From the NCBI GenBank assembly GCA_947427385.1, contig CANEHT010000001.1, positions 107,839 through 171,838 on the forward strand: 64,000 bases of DNA. Reading direction: 5' to 3'. The DNA comes from an uncultured Clostridia bacterium (GTDB taxonomy: Bacteria; Bacillota; Clostridia; Lachnospirales; CAMVHY01). The position numbers and the translations under genes are program-made. Every line of letters starts with the position of its first letter. The first letter of the stretch is position 1. Under the pieces are notes generated by a model that searched no databases, was not told where the DNA came from, and saw only the letters and a program-made list of their open reading frames with translations. Below, in pieces: positions 34,092 to 43,686 of the stretch.

Positions 34092-34756
34092 ACTAAATTA
34101 TTTATCGCGTAAATTGCTGCTTCTTGTTCTGCTTCCTTTTTTGAGTGGCCATGTCCTTTCCCAAGAATTTTATTTTCATGTGAAACTTGTGCAACATAAA
34201 TTTTTTCATGTGCCGGCCCTGATTCATCAATTATCTCATATACTAATGGAATTTCACTTTTCTCTTGAAATATTTCTTGGAGGCGACTTTTTGCGTCAAC
34301 AATATTATTTGTGTCCATTATTTCTTTCGTATTTGTAATGAGATTTAAAATAAAATTTTTTGCAGTAGCAAAATTACTATCGAGAAATATTGCGGCAAAT
34401 AAAGCTTCAGTTGCATCAGAAAGTATGGAATTTTTCTCACGGCCGCCATTAATTTCTTCACCATGACTTAATTTTAAAAATTTACCAAGATTTATTTTTT
34501 TAGCGATAAGAGCTAAACTTGTTTCACAAACTATTTTTGAACGGAAGCGGCTTAAATTTCCCTCATCCATTTTTTTATAATTTTTAAATAAAAATTCACT
34601 AATTATTAGCTCTAAGACTGCGTCACCTAAAAATTCGAGGCGCTCATTATTATCAGGCGTATCGGATTTTTTTGTATATGAACTATGAGTTAATGCGCGC
34701 TCTAAAATTTTCTTATCGTTAAACTTATAGCCAATAATTTTTTCTAATTCCTGCAC
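34088..34756 (-). CDS. rnc: Ribonuclease III
   Basis: 222 aa. RNase III domain with the signature NNERLEFLGDAVLELIIS, second acidic site DATEALFAAIFLDS, and a C-terminal dsRNA-binding domain (GKGHGHSKKEAEQEAAIYA). Cleaves double-stranded RNA in rRNA processing. The acpP-rnc order is conserved in Firmicutes; smc and ftsY do not follow here. Confidence 0.96.
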   Translation of the reverse strand: MQELEKIIGYKFNDKKILERALTHSSYTKKSDTPDNNERLEFLGDAVLELIISEFLFKNYKKMDEGNLSRFRSKIVCETSLALIAKKINLGKFLKLSHGEEINGGREKNSILSDATEALFAAIFLDSNFATAKNFILNLITNTKEIMDTNNIVDAKSRLQEIFQEKSEIPLVYEIIDESGPAHEKIYVAQVSHENKILGKGHGHSKKEAEQEAAIYAINNLV

Positions 34757-34759
34757 TAT

Positions 34760-34987
34760 TTATCCCTTCTTATTTTTTATGTATTCAACTGCATCGCCAA
34801 TTGTTTTTATCTTATCAGCATCATCATTTGAAAATTCAATACCAAATGCGTCTTCAAGTTCCGTAATAATTTGAAATAAATCAAGTGAGTCCGCATTTAA
34901 ATCGTTATAGAATGATGTCTCTAGTGTAATATTTTCTTTTTTGATATTAAATTGTTCGGCAATAATTTCACGTATCTTGTCAAACAT
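34760..34987 (-). CDS. acpP: Acyl carrier protein
   Basis: 75 aa from ATG after AGGAGGTGATAGAA; a GTG three codons earlier is part of the ribosome site. The phosphopantetheine attachment Ser lies in DLNADSLDLFQII, and helix 3 is typical. Carries acyl chains in fatty-acid synthesis. Three bases before rnc. Confidence 0.95.
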   Translation of the reverse strand: MFDKIREIIAEQFNIKKENITLETSFYNDLNADSLDLFQIITELEDAFGIEFSNDDADKIKTIGDAVEYIKNKKG

Positions 34988-35000
34988 TTCTATCACCTCC

Positions 35001-35861
35001 TTAGACTTCTAGCTCACGAAATCCACTACCTAAAACTTCATGTGCATCAGTAACAATAATAAAAGCATTTGGGTCAATTTCCTTTATCATTATTTTTAAG
35101 TTAAAAACTTCTTTATTATTCATCACGCAAAATAAAATATCTTTTTCCTTTTTCGTATACATTCCTCGTCCAATTAAACTAGTAACACCACGATTCATCT
35201 GATTCAAAATTTTATCAGCTATCTCATTTGTCCTCTCAGAAATAATAAAAACAGATTTAGAGAATAAGAATCCCTCTAGCATCATATCTAATACACGGCT
35301 CGTAATAAATTCAGCAATAATTGCATACATCGCATTAGCCGCACCAAATGTAACAAATCCGGTTGCAATAATACAAGCGTCGATAGAGAACATAATTAAT
35401 GCGACGGGAAATTGTTTGTATTTACTTTTTATAATGTTTGCAGCTAAATCAGTACCACCAGTCGTTGAGTTATTACGAAAAACTAAACCGATTCCGATTC
35501 CGGTCAAAAATCCACCATAAATTGCACTGATAGTCAAATCAAGTTCATCAACTTTAAAATTTTTTGTTAGCGCTAACATTGTGGAGAGAAAAATTATTGA
35601 GATAATTGTACGTAAAATAAATTTGAAACCATTTATTCGCATTCCTAAAATTAAAAGTGGGATATTTAAAACGATAGTTGTGAGCCATAATGGAACGGGG
35701 AAATTAAAAAATTTTGTGCCTAAAAATTGAATAACAATACTTAATCCGGTTATGCCCCCAGTAACTAAATTATTTGACTCAAAAAAAATATTTGTTGCGG
35801 CAGCCATACAGAAAGTCCCGAGAAAAATAAAAAAATATTCTTTTATAACGTTTTTTTTCAT
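35001..35861 (-). CDS. YitT family membrane protein (DUF161/DUF2179)
   Basis: 286 aa. Five to six helices at the N-terminus (FLGTFCMAAATNIFFESNN, LVTGGITGLSIV), FRNNSTTGGTDLAA in the middle, and a soluble C-terminal DUF2179 domain (VTSLIGRGMYTKKEKDILFC, IDPNAFIIVTDAHEVLG). A widespread Firmicute family of unknown transport role. Thirteen bases upstream of acpP on the same strand. Confidence 0.88.
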   Translation of the reverse strand: MKKNVIKEYFFIFLGTFCMAAATNIFFESNNLVTGGITGLSIVIQFLGTKFFNFPVPLWLTTIVLNIPLLILGMRINGFKFILRTIISIIFLSTMLALTKNFKVDELDLTISAIYGGFLTGIGIGLVFRNNSTTGGTDLAANIIKSKYKQFPVALIMFSIDACIIATGFVTFGAANAMYAIIAEFITSRVLDMMLEGFLFSKSVFIISERTNEIADKILNQMNRGVTSLIGRGMYTKKEKDILFCVMNNKEVFNLKIMIKEIDPNAFIIVTDAHEVLGSGFRELEV

Positions 35862-35880
35862 TGATATCTCCTAAGTTCTA

Positions 35881-35977
35881 AAGATCGTTCTTTTTTTGAA
35901 AAAAAAGAACCAAAAAAACTTTAACAAAAATAAATGGATCAAGGGATGAAATCTCTTGCAGGTTTGGACAGAGCCCA
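35881..35977 (-). repeat. Intergenic palindromic repeat, copy D (inverted, shortened)
   Basis: ATCGTTCTTTTTTTGAAAAA then AAAGAACCAAA and AACTTTAAC. This is the reverse complement, with an internal deletion, of the right end of copy C (51011-51080). It continues with TGGATCAAGGGATGAAATCT and ends near GAGCCC, a part not seen in copies A-C. Confidence 0.6.
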
Positions 35978-35986
35978 AGAGAAAAA

Positions 35987-37759
35987 TTATTTTAATTCAT
36001 ATTGACCGCTGCAAAGTTGATAGTAGCGGCCGTGTTCATTAATTAAATCATTGTGACTGCCGTGTTCAATTATTTCACCATTTTCTATTACAAGAATAGT
36101 ATTTGCATTTTTAATCGTAGATAATCGATGGGCAATGACAAAAGTTGTACACTTGCTCATTAATTTATTCATTCCGTTTTCAATTAATTCTTCAGTGCGC
36201 GTATCAACAGAACTTGTCGCTTCATCAAATATTAAAATTGCGGGCGAACTTACGGCCACACGTGCGATATTTAACAATTGACGTTGGCCTTGACTTAAAT
36301 TATTGCCATCTTCATGGATAACTGTATTATATCCATGCGGCAATCGTTTTATAAATGAATCGGCATTTGATAATTTTGCGGCTTCGATACATTCTTCATC
36401 GGTTGCATTTAATCGTCCGTAGCGAATATTTTCAATTATTGTCCCGTCAAATAAATGTGTATCTTGCAAAACCATTCCGATTAGTCCACGAAGATTTTTT
36501 AACGAGAATTTTTTTATATTAATTCCACCGATTTCAATTGAGCCATCAATTGTATCATAAAAGCGCGTGATTAAGTTTGCAATTGTAGTTTTACCGGCGC
36601 CGGTTGAACCGACAAGTGCAATTTTCTCACCGGGTTTTGCAGTGAATGAAATATTTTTGAGTACAATTTTTTCCGGTAAATATCCAAATGTAACGTTCGA
36701 AAATTTTACATCGTGTAAAATATTTTCGTCGAGTTTTACTTGACTTTCAATATTTTGATTTTCCGGTTGCTCATTCATGATTTCAAAAATTCGTTCTGCG
36801 CCTGCTAATGCAGATTGAACCGTAGTGAATTGACTTGAAAGATCGGCAACAGGTCGTGCAAATTGTCGCGCAAGCTGTAAAAATGATGTGAGGCGGCCAA
36901 TCGTAAGTTGATTGAGTAAAATTAAAACCGCACCGATTGCTGTCGAGAGTGCGTAATTTATATTATTTATGTTAAACATTATTGGCATAATTATTCCTGA
37001 ATAGATTTGAGATTTTGCAGCGGCGCTCCGATAATTTTCATTACACTCATCAAATTTTGTTTTGATATTTTTTTCGTAGCAAAAGACTTTGACAACTTTT
37101 TGTCCTTCCATCGTTTCTTCAATAAATCCATTTAAAATACCAAGATTTTTTTGCTGGTCACGAAAACTTTGCCGACTCATGTTTAATATCATTGACGAAG
37201 ATTTCAACATTAATGGCAACATCAAACAAGTTACCAATACCAAAATTGGACTCAAATAAATCATTACGGCGAGCGTTCCGATTAAAGTTATAAAACTCGA
37301 AATCAATTGCGGTAAACTATTATTTAATGCGTCACTGATATTATCCATATCATTTGTGAAGCGGCTCATGATTTCGCCGTGTGCAATCGAATCAAAATAT
37401 CTGATAGGCAAATATTTCATTCGTGCAAATAAATCTTTACGAATACGATTGACAGTTTTTTGCGAAAGTTTTAGCGCCAAAAAATTATATGCGTAATTCG
37501 ATATAACGCCGACGAGCGCAATAACAGCGAGAATGATTATATATTTTATCAATGTGTTTATCGCTAGATTTTTAAAATTTTTTACCGCAACGAGTTCATC
37601 AATAAGTGGCGCAGTAATCATTGATGGAGCAAATGAAGCCAACGAATTTATAATGAGAAATATAATGAAAGAAAACATTAATTTTTTTTCAGTGCCAAGA
37701 TATTTCAAAAGCATGTTAAAAGTATTTTTCATATCCTTAGGTTTTGAAAAATTTTTCAT
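35987..37759 (-). CDS. ABC exporter, catalytic half of a heterodimer
   Basis: 590 aa from ATG after TTAGGAGGAAGTC. Six-helix membrane domain then a nucleotide-binding domain with an intact Walker A (GSTGAGKTT), signature LSQGQRQLLNIAR, Walker B ILIFDEATSSVD with catalytic Glu, and H-loop IAHRLSTI. Fourteen bases downstream of the partner half. Such pairs (BmrCD, TM287/288 type) export drugs, lipids or peptides; the substrate is unknown. Confidence 0.92.
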   Translation of the reverse strand: MKNFSKPKDMKNTFNMLLKYLGTEKKLMFSFIIFLIINSLASFAPSMITAPLIDELVAVKNFKNLAINTLIKYIIILAVIALVGVISNYAYNFLALKLSQKTVNRIRKDLFARMKYLPIRYFDSIAHGEIMSRFTNDMDNISDALNNSLPQLISSFITLIGTLAVMIYLSPILVLVTCLMLPLMLKSSSMILNMSRQSFRDQQKNLGILNGFIEETMEGQKVVKVFCYEKNIKTKFDECNENYRSAAAKSQIYSGIIMPIMFNINNINYALSTAIGAVLILLNQLTIGRLTSFLQLARQFARPVADLSSQFTTVQSALAGAERIFEIMNEQPENQNIESQVKLDENILHDVKFSNVTFGYLPEKIVLKNISFTAKPGEKIALVGSTGAGKTTIANLITRFYDTIDGSIEIGGINIKKFSLKNLRGLIGMVLQDTHLFDGTIIENIRYGRLNATDEECIEAAKLSNADSFIKRLPHGYNTVIHEDGNNLSQGQRQLLNIARVAVSSPAILIFDEATSSVDTRTEELIENGMNKLMSKCTTFVIAHRLSTIKNANTILVIENGEIIEHGSHNDLINEHGRYYQLCSGQYELK

Positions 37760-37773
37760 GACTTCACTTCCTC

Positions 37774-39498
37774 CTAATTTATTGAACGATTTTGTGAGCG
37801 GCAAATAGATTGATAAATTTGATTTGAATTTAATAAATCGTGATGCGAGCCGCTTCCCACAATCTCACCGTTATCAAGTACAATAATTTTGTCGGCATTT
37901 TTGATAGAGCTAATTCGTTGCGCAATAATTATTTTTATTGTATCTTTTAAATCGTGGCGGAAACTCTCATAAATTTTTGCTTCAGTAGTTGAGTCAACAG
38001 CACTCGTACTATCATCAAGTATCAAAATTTCTGGACATTTAATAATAGCGCGCGCGATACATAATCGTTGTTTTTGGCCGCCCGAAACATTTGCTCCCAT
38101 TTGACTTAATTGAGTTTGATATTTATCTGGGAAAGACATTATAAAATCGTGAGCCTGTGCAGATTTACAAGCATTTATAATTTCATCGCGTGTCGCATTT
38201 GTTTTACCCCATCGAATATTTTCTTCAATTGTTCCCGAAAATAAAATATTTTTTTGCATAACAAATCCGACAGAATTTCGTAGTGTTTCCAAATCATAGT
38301 CATTGATATTTATATTGTTGATTAAAATTTCACCGCTGGTAACGTTAAAAAATCTTGGAATGAGTTGGACGAGAGTTGATTTAGCCGAACTTGTTGCACC
38401 AATTATTGCAATAGTTTGACCGCGTTCGGCAGTGAAGTTTATATTTTTCAATGCGAATTCTTTTGCATTGATATCGTATTTGAAGCTAACGTTATGGAAT
38501 TCGAGTGAATTGATATTTATTTTTTTAGTGATAGTGGAAGTTTTATTAAAAACATCAGGTTTTTCATTTAAAACTTCTTTAATACGTTGGAGGGAAGCTT
38601 TTGAGCGGACAATTAATAGAAATACGAATGAGAGAGTCATAATTGAAAAAAGAATGTTAAAAATATAAGTTATGAAGGCGACGAGTTCACCAATTTCAAT
38701 TTGTCCGATAATAAATTTATTACCGCCGAGCCACCATACTGCTAACGTTGTCATATTTAAAAGGAAAATCATAATTGGCATAATAAGAATAGCGAGACTA
38801 AAAGCGTTAATAGTTTTTTCCATTAATTCATTGGCAACTTTATTAAATTTATTTTGCTCGAAATCTTCACGTACAAATGATTTTATAACACGAATATTTG
38901 TCAAATCTTCTTGAACGGTAATATTAATTTTGTCAAGCATAGTTTGCATATTTAAAAATCGTGGCATTGCTTTTGTCATTACTAAATAAATTACTAATGC
39001 GAATATTGGGATTACAGCTAAAACAATAAGTGAAAGATTAGGGTCAATTAGTATAATCATTGTGAAAGTAAAAATTAAAGTTACGGGCGCACGTAAAAAC
39101 ATTCTTAAAAACATCATAAATGTCATCTGTAAAGTATTTACGTCATTCGTTATCCTTGTTATTAATGATGATGATGAAAATTTATCAATATTTGTAAATG
39201 AAAAATCTTGTATGTGCTTAAAAATTTCTTTACGTAATTCAAATGCAAATCCTTGTGAGGAAATTGCTGACGAATAAATATTTGATATCCCGAGTCCCAT
39301 TGCAATTAGTGCTAAAAAAATCATTAGTAAGCCATAAGTTATAATGTATTTGAAATCTAAATTAGCGACTCCGATATCAATTATATTTGACATAAGAGTT
39401 GGCTGAAGCATTTCTGCAATAACGGACAGAATTATTGTTACTACGGCTATAATTAAATGTTTGAGATGATTTTTACTATACTTCCAAAAAAATTTCAT
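37774..39498 (-). CDS. ABC exporter, degenerate half of a heterodimer
   Basis: 574 aa from ATG 39498; a GTG three codons earlier would be only three bases from AGGAG. Membrane domain plus nucleotide-binding domain. The Walker A reads GATSSAKSTL, lacking the second and third glycines of GxxGxGK[ST], and Walker B reads ILILDDSTSAVD with Asp in place of the catalytic Glu. The signature VSGGQKQRLCIAR is intact. Loss of one catalytic site is usual in heterodimeric exporters, but the glycine losses in Walker A are not. The H-loop reads IAQRISSI, with Gln instead of His. Confidence 0.9.
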   Translation of the reverse strand: MKFFWKYSKNHLKHLIIAVVTIILSVIAEMLQPTLMSNIIDIGVANLDFKYIITYGLLMIFLALIAMGLGISNIYSSAISSQGFAFELRKEIFKHIQDFSFTNIDKFSSSSLITRITNDVNTLQMTFMMFLRMFLRAPVTLIFTFTMIILIDPNLSLIVLAVIPIFALVIYLVMTKAMPRFLNMQTMLDKINITVQEDLTNIRVIKSFVREDFEQNKFNKVANELMEKTINAFSLAILIMPIMIFLLNMTTLAVWWLGGNKFIIGQIEIGELVAFITYIFNILFSIMTLSFVFLLIVRSKASLQRIKEVLNEKPDVFNKTSTITKKININSLEFHNVSFKYDINAKEFALKNINFTAERGQTIAIIGATSSAKSTLVQLIPRFFNVTSGEILINNININDYDLETLRNSVGFVMQKNILFSGTIEENIRWGKTNATRDEIINACKSAQAHDFIMSFPDKYQTQLSQMGANVSGGQKQRLCIARAIIKCPEILILDDSTSAVDSTTEAKIYESFRHDLKDTIKIIIAQRISSIKNADKIIVLDNGEIVGSGSHHDLLNSNQIYQSICRSQNRSIN

Positions 39499-39657
39499 AT
39501 CGCTCACACTCTCCTATATTATCGCTTATAATAACTTATTTTTTTTTGCATTGCAATTTTTTCTTGAATATTTCATTCTTATAACAAATATATTTGTTGA
39601 AAAAATTTTGAAGGTGTAGTATTCTTTACGTCGTAGTCCTAAAAAATTTATACTTAT

Positions 39658-39686
39658 TTGCCTTTGTATAATGTTTTATGTATAAT
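39658..39686 (+). promoter_or_regulatory. Promoter of the two-component operon
   Basis: TTGCCT (39658-39663), 17-base spacer, TATAAT (39681-39686) with TG one base before it (extended -10), 33 bases before the ATG. Confidence 0.7.
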
Positions 39687-39719
39687 AGTCGTGAATAATT
39701 TAAAGTGAGGTTATATTTA

Positions 39720-40406
39720 ATGAAAAAATTCCTTGTTCTTGTAGCTGATGACGAACAAAGTATTACCGATATAATTGCGTTTAACTTACAAAAAGATAAT
39801 CTTGATGTAATATGTGCATATGATGGTGAGCAGGCTTTAGAATTATTTAAGTCAAGTAGACCTGATTTAATTCTTCTCGATATTATGATGCCTAAAATGA
39901 ATGGTTTCGATGTTTGTAAAAAAATTCGTGAGGTCTCTCAAGTCCCGATTATTATGCTTACTGCTTGCGCTGAAGAATCCGATAAAGTTTTAGGTTTAGA
40001 GCTTGGTGCCGATGATTATGTCACAAAACCTTTTAGCGTTAATGAATTAATGGCTAGAGTAAAGGCAAACCTTAGACGTATTGAAAAAGATGTTGAACCT
40101 AAAATTGTTGAGTATGGCGGTTTGAAAATAGATTTTAATCGCTATGAAGTTTTTCGTGGCGACAAAATTATTTTACTTACGCCAAAAGAATTTGATTTGC
40201 TAAAATTTATGGCAATGCACGCAAATAAAGTTTTTACGCGTGAAGAATTATTGAGTAAAGTATGGGGTTTTGAATATTTTGGGGACGCACGAACTGTTGA
40301 CGTAACGGTTAGAAGATTACGGATGAAGATAGAGGAGTTCCCAGATAATCCAGAATATATTTTAACGAGACGTGGAGTTGGCTATTACTTTTATCTTGAT
40401 AAATAA
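39720..40406 (+). CDS. OmpR/PhoB-family response regulator (WalR/PhoP-like)
   Basis: 228 aa from ATG 39720 (GTGAGG upstream). Receiver domain: acidic DDE near the start, phospho-acceptor Asp in LILLDIMMPKMNGFD, Lys in DYVTKPFSV. C-terminal winged helix: LTPKEFDLLKFMAMHANKVF and RTVDVTVRRLRMKIE. With the kinase and a WalH-like gene behind it, the essential cell-wall regulator WalR is the best guess; PhoP is the alternative. Confidence 0.92.
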   Translation: MKKFLVLVADDEQSITDIIAFNLQKDNLDVICAYDGEQALELFKSSRPDLILLDIMMPKMNGFDVCKKIREVSQVPIIMLTACAEESDKVLGLELGADDYVTKPFSVNELMARVKANLRRIEKDVEPKIVEYGGLKIDFNRYEVFRGDKIILLTPKEFDLLKFMAMHANKVFTREELLSKVWGFEYFGDARTVDVTVRRLRMKIEEFPDNPEYILTRRGVGYYFYLDK

Positions 40407-40421
40407 TTGGTGATATAAAAA

Positions 40422-42176
40422 ATGAAGAGTATAAAAATAAAACTAATGTTTCTTTACTTGACATTAGTTTTTATTGTAATGATTATTATTGGTACATATA
40501 TTTTGTCGTCACTAAAAAATTATGAGCAAACAAAAATTAATTCAGACATTATAAATTATGCAAATTATGTTGACGAGCAAATTATAAATAATCTAGAGAC
40601 GCCACAAAATTTTCAGCATGGCCTTGAAAATATTTTGTATAGTGCGAAAAATGATATGCAATGTAGCATATTAAATTCGCGTGGTACAACAATTGCGTCA
40701 ACTTCATTGCCATGTGAAAATTTTAATAATCAATCGATAATTCAAGCGATGACAGGCGTAGAAAATTTTTCATATCTCAAAGAAAAAAATGATGGAAAGA
40801 TAAAAATTTGGTATAACTATGCACGCCCGTCAGAATTTTATCCTGATTCCTATATCATATTTATAAGAGTAAATTCGGCAGATTTTTTAGATAATATGTC
40901 GAAGATGACATTTACATTAATTCTTTCATTGCTATTAGCTTTGACATTGGCGGGCATAATTGGATTTTTATTTGCAGGAACGTTGACAGAACCAATAAGA
41001 AACTTAACAAAAAAGGCAAAACAAATAGCCAACGGAAATTTTGACCAAAAAATAGTTATAAATAGTAATGATGAAATTGGAGAGTTGACGGAAAGTTTTA
41101 ATTACATGACGCAACGGTTGAATAAAGCAATGCACGAGCTTACGATGGAAAATAATAAACTCGAAATAATTTTGCAAAATATGAATGACGGCGTAATGTA
41201 TTTTGATGCAGAGGGAAATTTAGTGCAATATAATTATGCGGCGCAAAATTTATTTGATTTTCATATTGATAATTTAAATTTTGATGCGCTAGCAAAAAAA
41301 TTAAATTTGAATAACAATTTGGCGGCATATAAAAATAATATTAGGCAATCTAATGATGAATTAGTTAATGTTAATCAAAAATATTTGAATACAAATTTTA
41401 TTCCGTATAAAAATAAAGGCAAGCTTGAGGGAATTTTAATTGTTATTCAAGATATTACTAAGCATAGAAAACTTGACGATATGCGTAAAGAGTTTGTTGC
41501 AAATGTTTCACATGAAATTCGTACGCCATTGACAACAATAAAATCTTACACTGAAACACTTTTGAATGGTGCGATTGACGATAAAAAAACAAGTATGAAC
41601 TTTTTGACAACGATAAATAATGTAACTGATACGATGTCGCTTTTGGTAAAGGATTTGTTGGAACTTTCGCGCTTCGATAACAATCAAATGAAATTAGAAT
41701 TTGCAACAATAAATTTGGTTGATACGATAAATAAAAGTATAGAGCAAAATAAAATTTTGGCTATAAATAAAAATCAGCAAATTAATTTTACGCAACATAA
41801 TGAAGTTTATCACATAAGAGCTGATGCGAACAGAATTGTACAGGTCTTTTCAAATATAATTTCTAACGCGATAAAGTATAGTCCGGAAAATAAATCGATA
41901 GATATTAATATTGAGGAAACAGCAAAATATATACGCGTTTATGTAAAAGATTATGGATATGGAATCCCGAAAGATGATTTGCACAATATCTTTGAAAGAT
42001 TTTATCGCGTTGATAAAGCACGGTCGCGAATGATGGGTGGAACAGGACTCGGCCTTGCTATCGCAAAAGAAATTATTCATGCACATGATGGGAAAATAGC
42101 GGCAAGCAGCAAATTAAATGTGGGGACAACTATGATTGTCAGATTTAAAAAAATGAGTGGCGATGGAAATGAATAA
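40422..42176 (+). CDS. Sensor histidine kinase (WalK/PhoR-like)
   Basis: 584 aa. Two membrane helices (8-30 and about 160-188) enclose an extracellular sensor domain. Then HAMP (TEPIRNLTKKAKQIANGNFD), PAS (NKLEIILQNMNDGVMYFDAE), HisKA with the phospho-His in VSHEIRTPLTTIKSY, and an ATPase domain with N, G1 (KDYGYGIPKDD) and G2 (GGTGLGLAIAKE) boxes. This is the full HAMP-PAS architecture of WalK. It follows the regulator after 15 bases and overlaps the WalH-like gene. Confidence 0.92.
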   Translation: MKSIKIKLMFLYLTLVFIVMIIIGTYILSSLKNYEQTKINSDIINYANYVDEQIINNLETPQNFQHGLENILYSAKNDMQCSILNSRGTTIASTSLPCENFNNQSIIQAMTGVENFSYLKEKNDGKIKIWYNYARPSEFYPDSYIIFIRVNSADFLDNMSKMTFTLILSLLLALTLAGIIGFLFAGTLTEPIRNLTKKAKQIANGNFDQKIVINSNDEIGELTESFNYMTQRLNKAMHELTMENNKLEIILQNMNDGVMYFDAEGNLVQYNYAAQNLFDFHIDNLNFDALAKKLNLNNNLAAYKNNIRQSNDELVNVNQKYLNTNFIPYKNKGKLEGILIVIQDITKHRKLDDMRKEFVANVSHEIRTPLTTIKSYTETLLNGAIDDKKTSMNFLTTINNVTDTMSLLVKDLLELSRFDNNQMKLEFATINLVDTINKSIEQNKILAINKNQQINFTQHNEVYHIRADANRIVQVFSNIISNAIKYSPENKSIDINIEETAKYIRVYVKDYGYGIPKDDLHNIFERFYRVDKARSRMMGGTGLGLAIAKEIIHAHDGKIAASSKLNVGTTMIVRFKKMSGDGNE

Positions 42177-43245
42177 AGTAAAGAATGTTTTAATAATTGT
42201 GCTCGCATTTGCTGCGATAATTCAAACAAATATATTGTGGTTAGAGAAAATTTCGCGCCACGATTTTTTTTATGGCATTAAAAATTGTGAAAAAAAAGTT
42301 TTACATTCATTAGCGGAAAATTTCCGTATGATTACAAAAGTTGGCGACAATTTTTCAATTATTTATAAGCCAAATGAAGATGAAAAAAAAATTACCGATT
42401 TTGTAATTACAAAAGTTTTAGACGAAGGGAAATTTGTTGAGAGCCGCGAATTTAATTTTGAAGATGAATTGAGCCAAGCCGTTTGCGTTTATGATTATAG
42501 TTTTCAAATAAGTGCTGAAAATTTTTCTTATTGCTATGCAAAAAAATCTGGCAATATTTCACGTGTAAAAATGTTTGATAAAATATTTTTTTACGACAAC
42601 GGTAAAGTTGCTTTTGCCAACACAATTGAAAATAAATTTTATCAATATCGATTGAAAGATAATTATAGTTTTGAAAATTTACCCGTTTCATCAAATCTTT
42701 ATGACAAAAATTTTATGCGGCAAAATATTTCGGAGTTGGAAATAATTAATCCATATGCGGAGAACGGCGAAATTTTAATGGATACGATAGCAAAAAAGTT
42801 GGATATATTTTTTAATAATTCCGCGACAAAAAATAGTGAGAACATCAATAATATTTTTACATTTTATAATGAATCAGCTTTGGTGAAATATTTTCCATCA
42901 AATATTTTGGAATACACAAATTATGATACAGGCAATAAAAATTATGATTTATTGTCAGATTATTTGACGGCAATTAATTTTATAAGTAAAGATGTTTTGA
43001 TTACGAACGATTATATTTTGAAAAATTATGAAGAAAATGAAGATGAAAGTAAATTTTACTTCGATTATTTTGTTGATAATGTGTCTATTGAAATTAAAAA
43101 TGATTTTACAAATTTTATATGTGTAACCGTGCGCAATAACTCTGTCGGTAAATATAAAAAGTTTGTGTTTAATTTCCTTCCGACGCAAAATAATTTATCA
43201 GGTTATTTTAGCAATTATATCTTCGATGGAAATTCATTATCATAA
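42169..43245 (+). CDS. WalH (YycH)-like membrane-anchored regulator
   Basis: About 358 aa from ATG 42169; GTG 42157 and ATG 42163 are also in frame. One N-terminal membrane helix (VLIIVLAFAAIIQTNILWL) and a large extracellular part, as in YycH, which restrains WalK with YycI. Sequence similarity is faint: I base the call on topology, size and position after a WalR/WalK-like pair. It overlaps the kinase stop by eight bases. walI and walJ (yycI, yycJ) do not follow. Confidence 0.55.
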   Translation: MNKVKNVLIIVLAFAAIIQTNILWLEKISRHDFFYGIKNCEKKVLHSLAENFRMITKVGDNFSIIYKPNEDEKKITDFVITKVLDEGKFVESREFNFEDELSQAVCVYDYSFQISAENFSYCYAKKSGNISRVKMFDKIFFYDNGKVAFANTIENKFYQYRLKDNYSFENLPVSSNLYDKNFMRQNISELEIINPYAENGEILMDTIAKKLDIFFNNSATKNSENINNIFTFYNESALVKYFPSNILEYTNYDTGNKNYDLLSDYLTAINFISKDVLITNDYILKNYEENEDESKFYFDYFVDNVSIEIKNDFTNFICVTVRNNSVGKYKKFVFNFLPTQNNLSGYFSNYIFDGNSLS

Positions 43246-43415
43246 TAATTTTGGTAAATTTTTTTTGATGAAATCCTATTATTCCAATTTTGATAAATTT
43301 TATCCATAATGCCAAATTAATTATTCATTAAAATCTCTTTTTCGTGAAATAATATCTTTCAGAGATCCGATTTTTTTTCGGTATCTATTTTATTTTTCAA
43401 GGAGGAGATTTTTTT

Positions 43416-43637
43416 ATGAACTCTAAACCTTTAGACTGGACCGCGCTTACTATTTTAATTATTGGCGCGATAAATTGGGGCTTGATCGGTTTCTTCCAAT
43501 TCGATTTAATTGCCGCTATATTTGGTGGCGTTACTTCATGGATTAGTAGAATCCTTTATGCTATTGTCGGTATTGCTGGTATCTATTCCCTTTGTTTATT
43601 TAATAAAGTTGAAGAGGAAGAACTCGCTCATAGCTAA
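43416..43637 (+). CDS. DUF378 small membrane protein
   Basis: 73 aa, ATG after AAGGAGGAG. Two helices with the DUF378 (PF04070) motifs WTALTILIIGAINWGLIG and FDLIAAIFGG, then ILYAIVGIAGIYSL. Function unknown, common in Firmicutes. It is probably its own unit, 170 bases after the WalH-like gene, and has a good terminator. Confidence 0.88.
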   Translation: MNSKPLDWTALTILIIGAINWGLIGFFQFDLIAAIFGGVTSWISRILYAIVGIAGIYSLCLFNKVEEEELAHS

Positions 43638-43646
43638 ATATAAATA

Positions 43647-43679
43647 AAAAAACTTTGCACATCCTGCAAAGTTTTTTTT
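43647..43679. terminator. Terminator between DUF378 and the 896-aa gene
   Basis: AAAAACTTTGCA / TGCAAAGTTTTT with a five-base loop and T8 on the plus strand; A-rich start also allows minus-strand termination. Confidence 0.85.
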
Positions 43680-43686
43680 ATATCAA

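Noticed and set aside
42452..43188. Minus-strand frames within the WalH-like gene
   Set aside because: Antisense shadows without ribosome sites or recognisable sequence.
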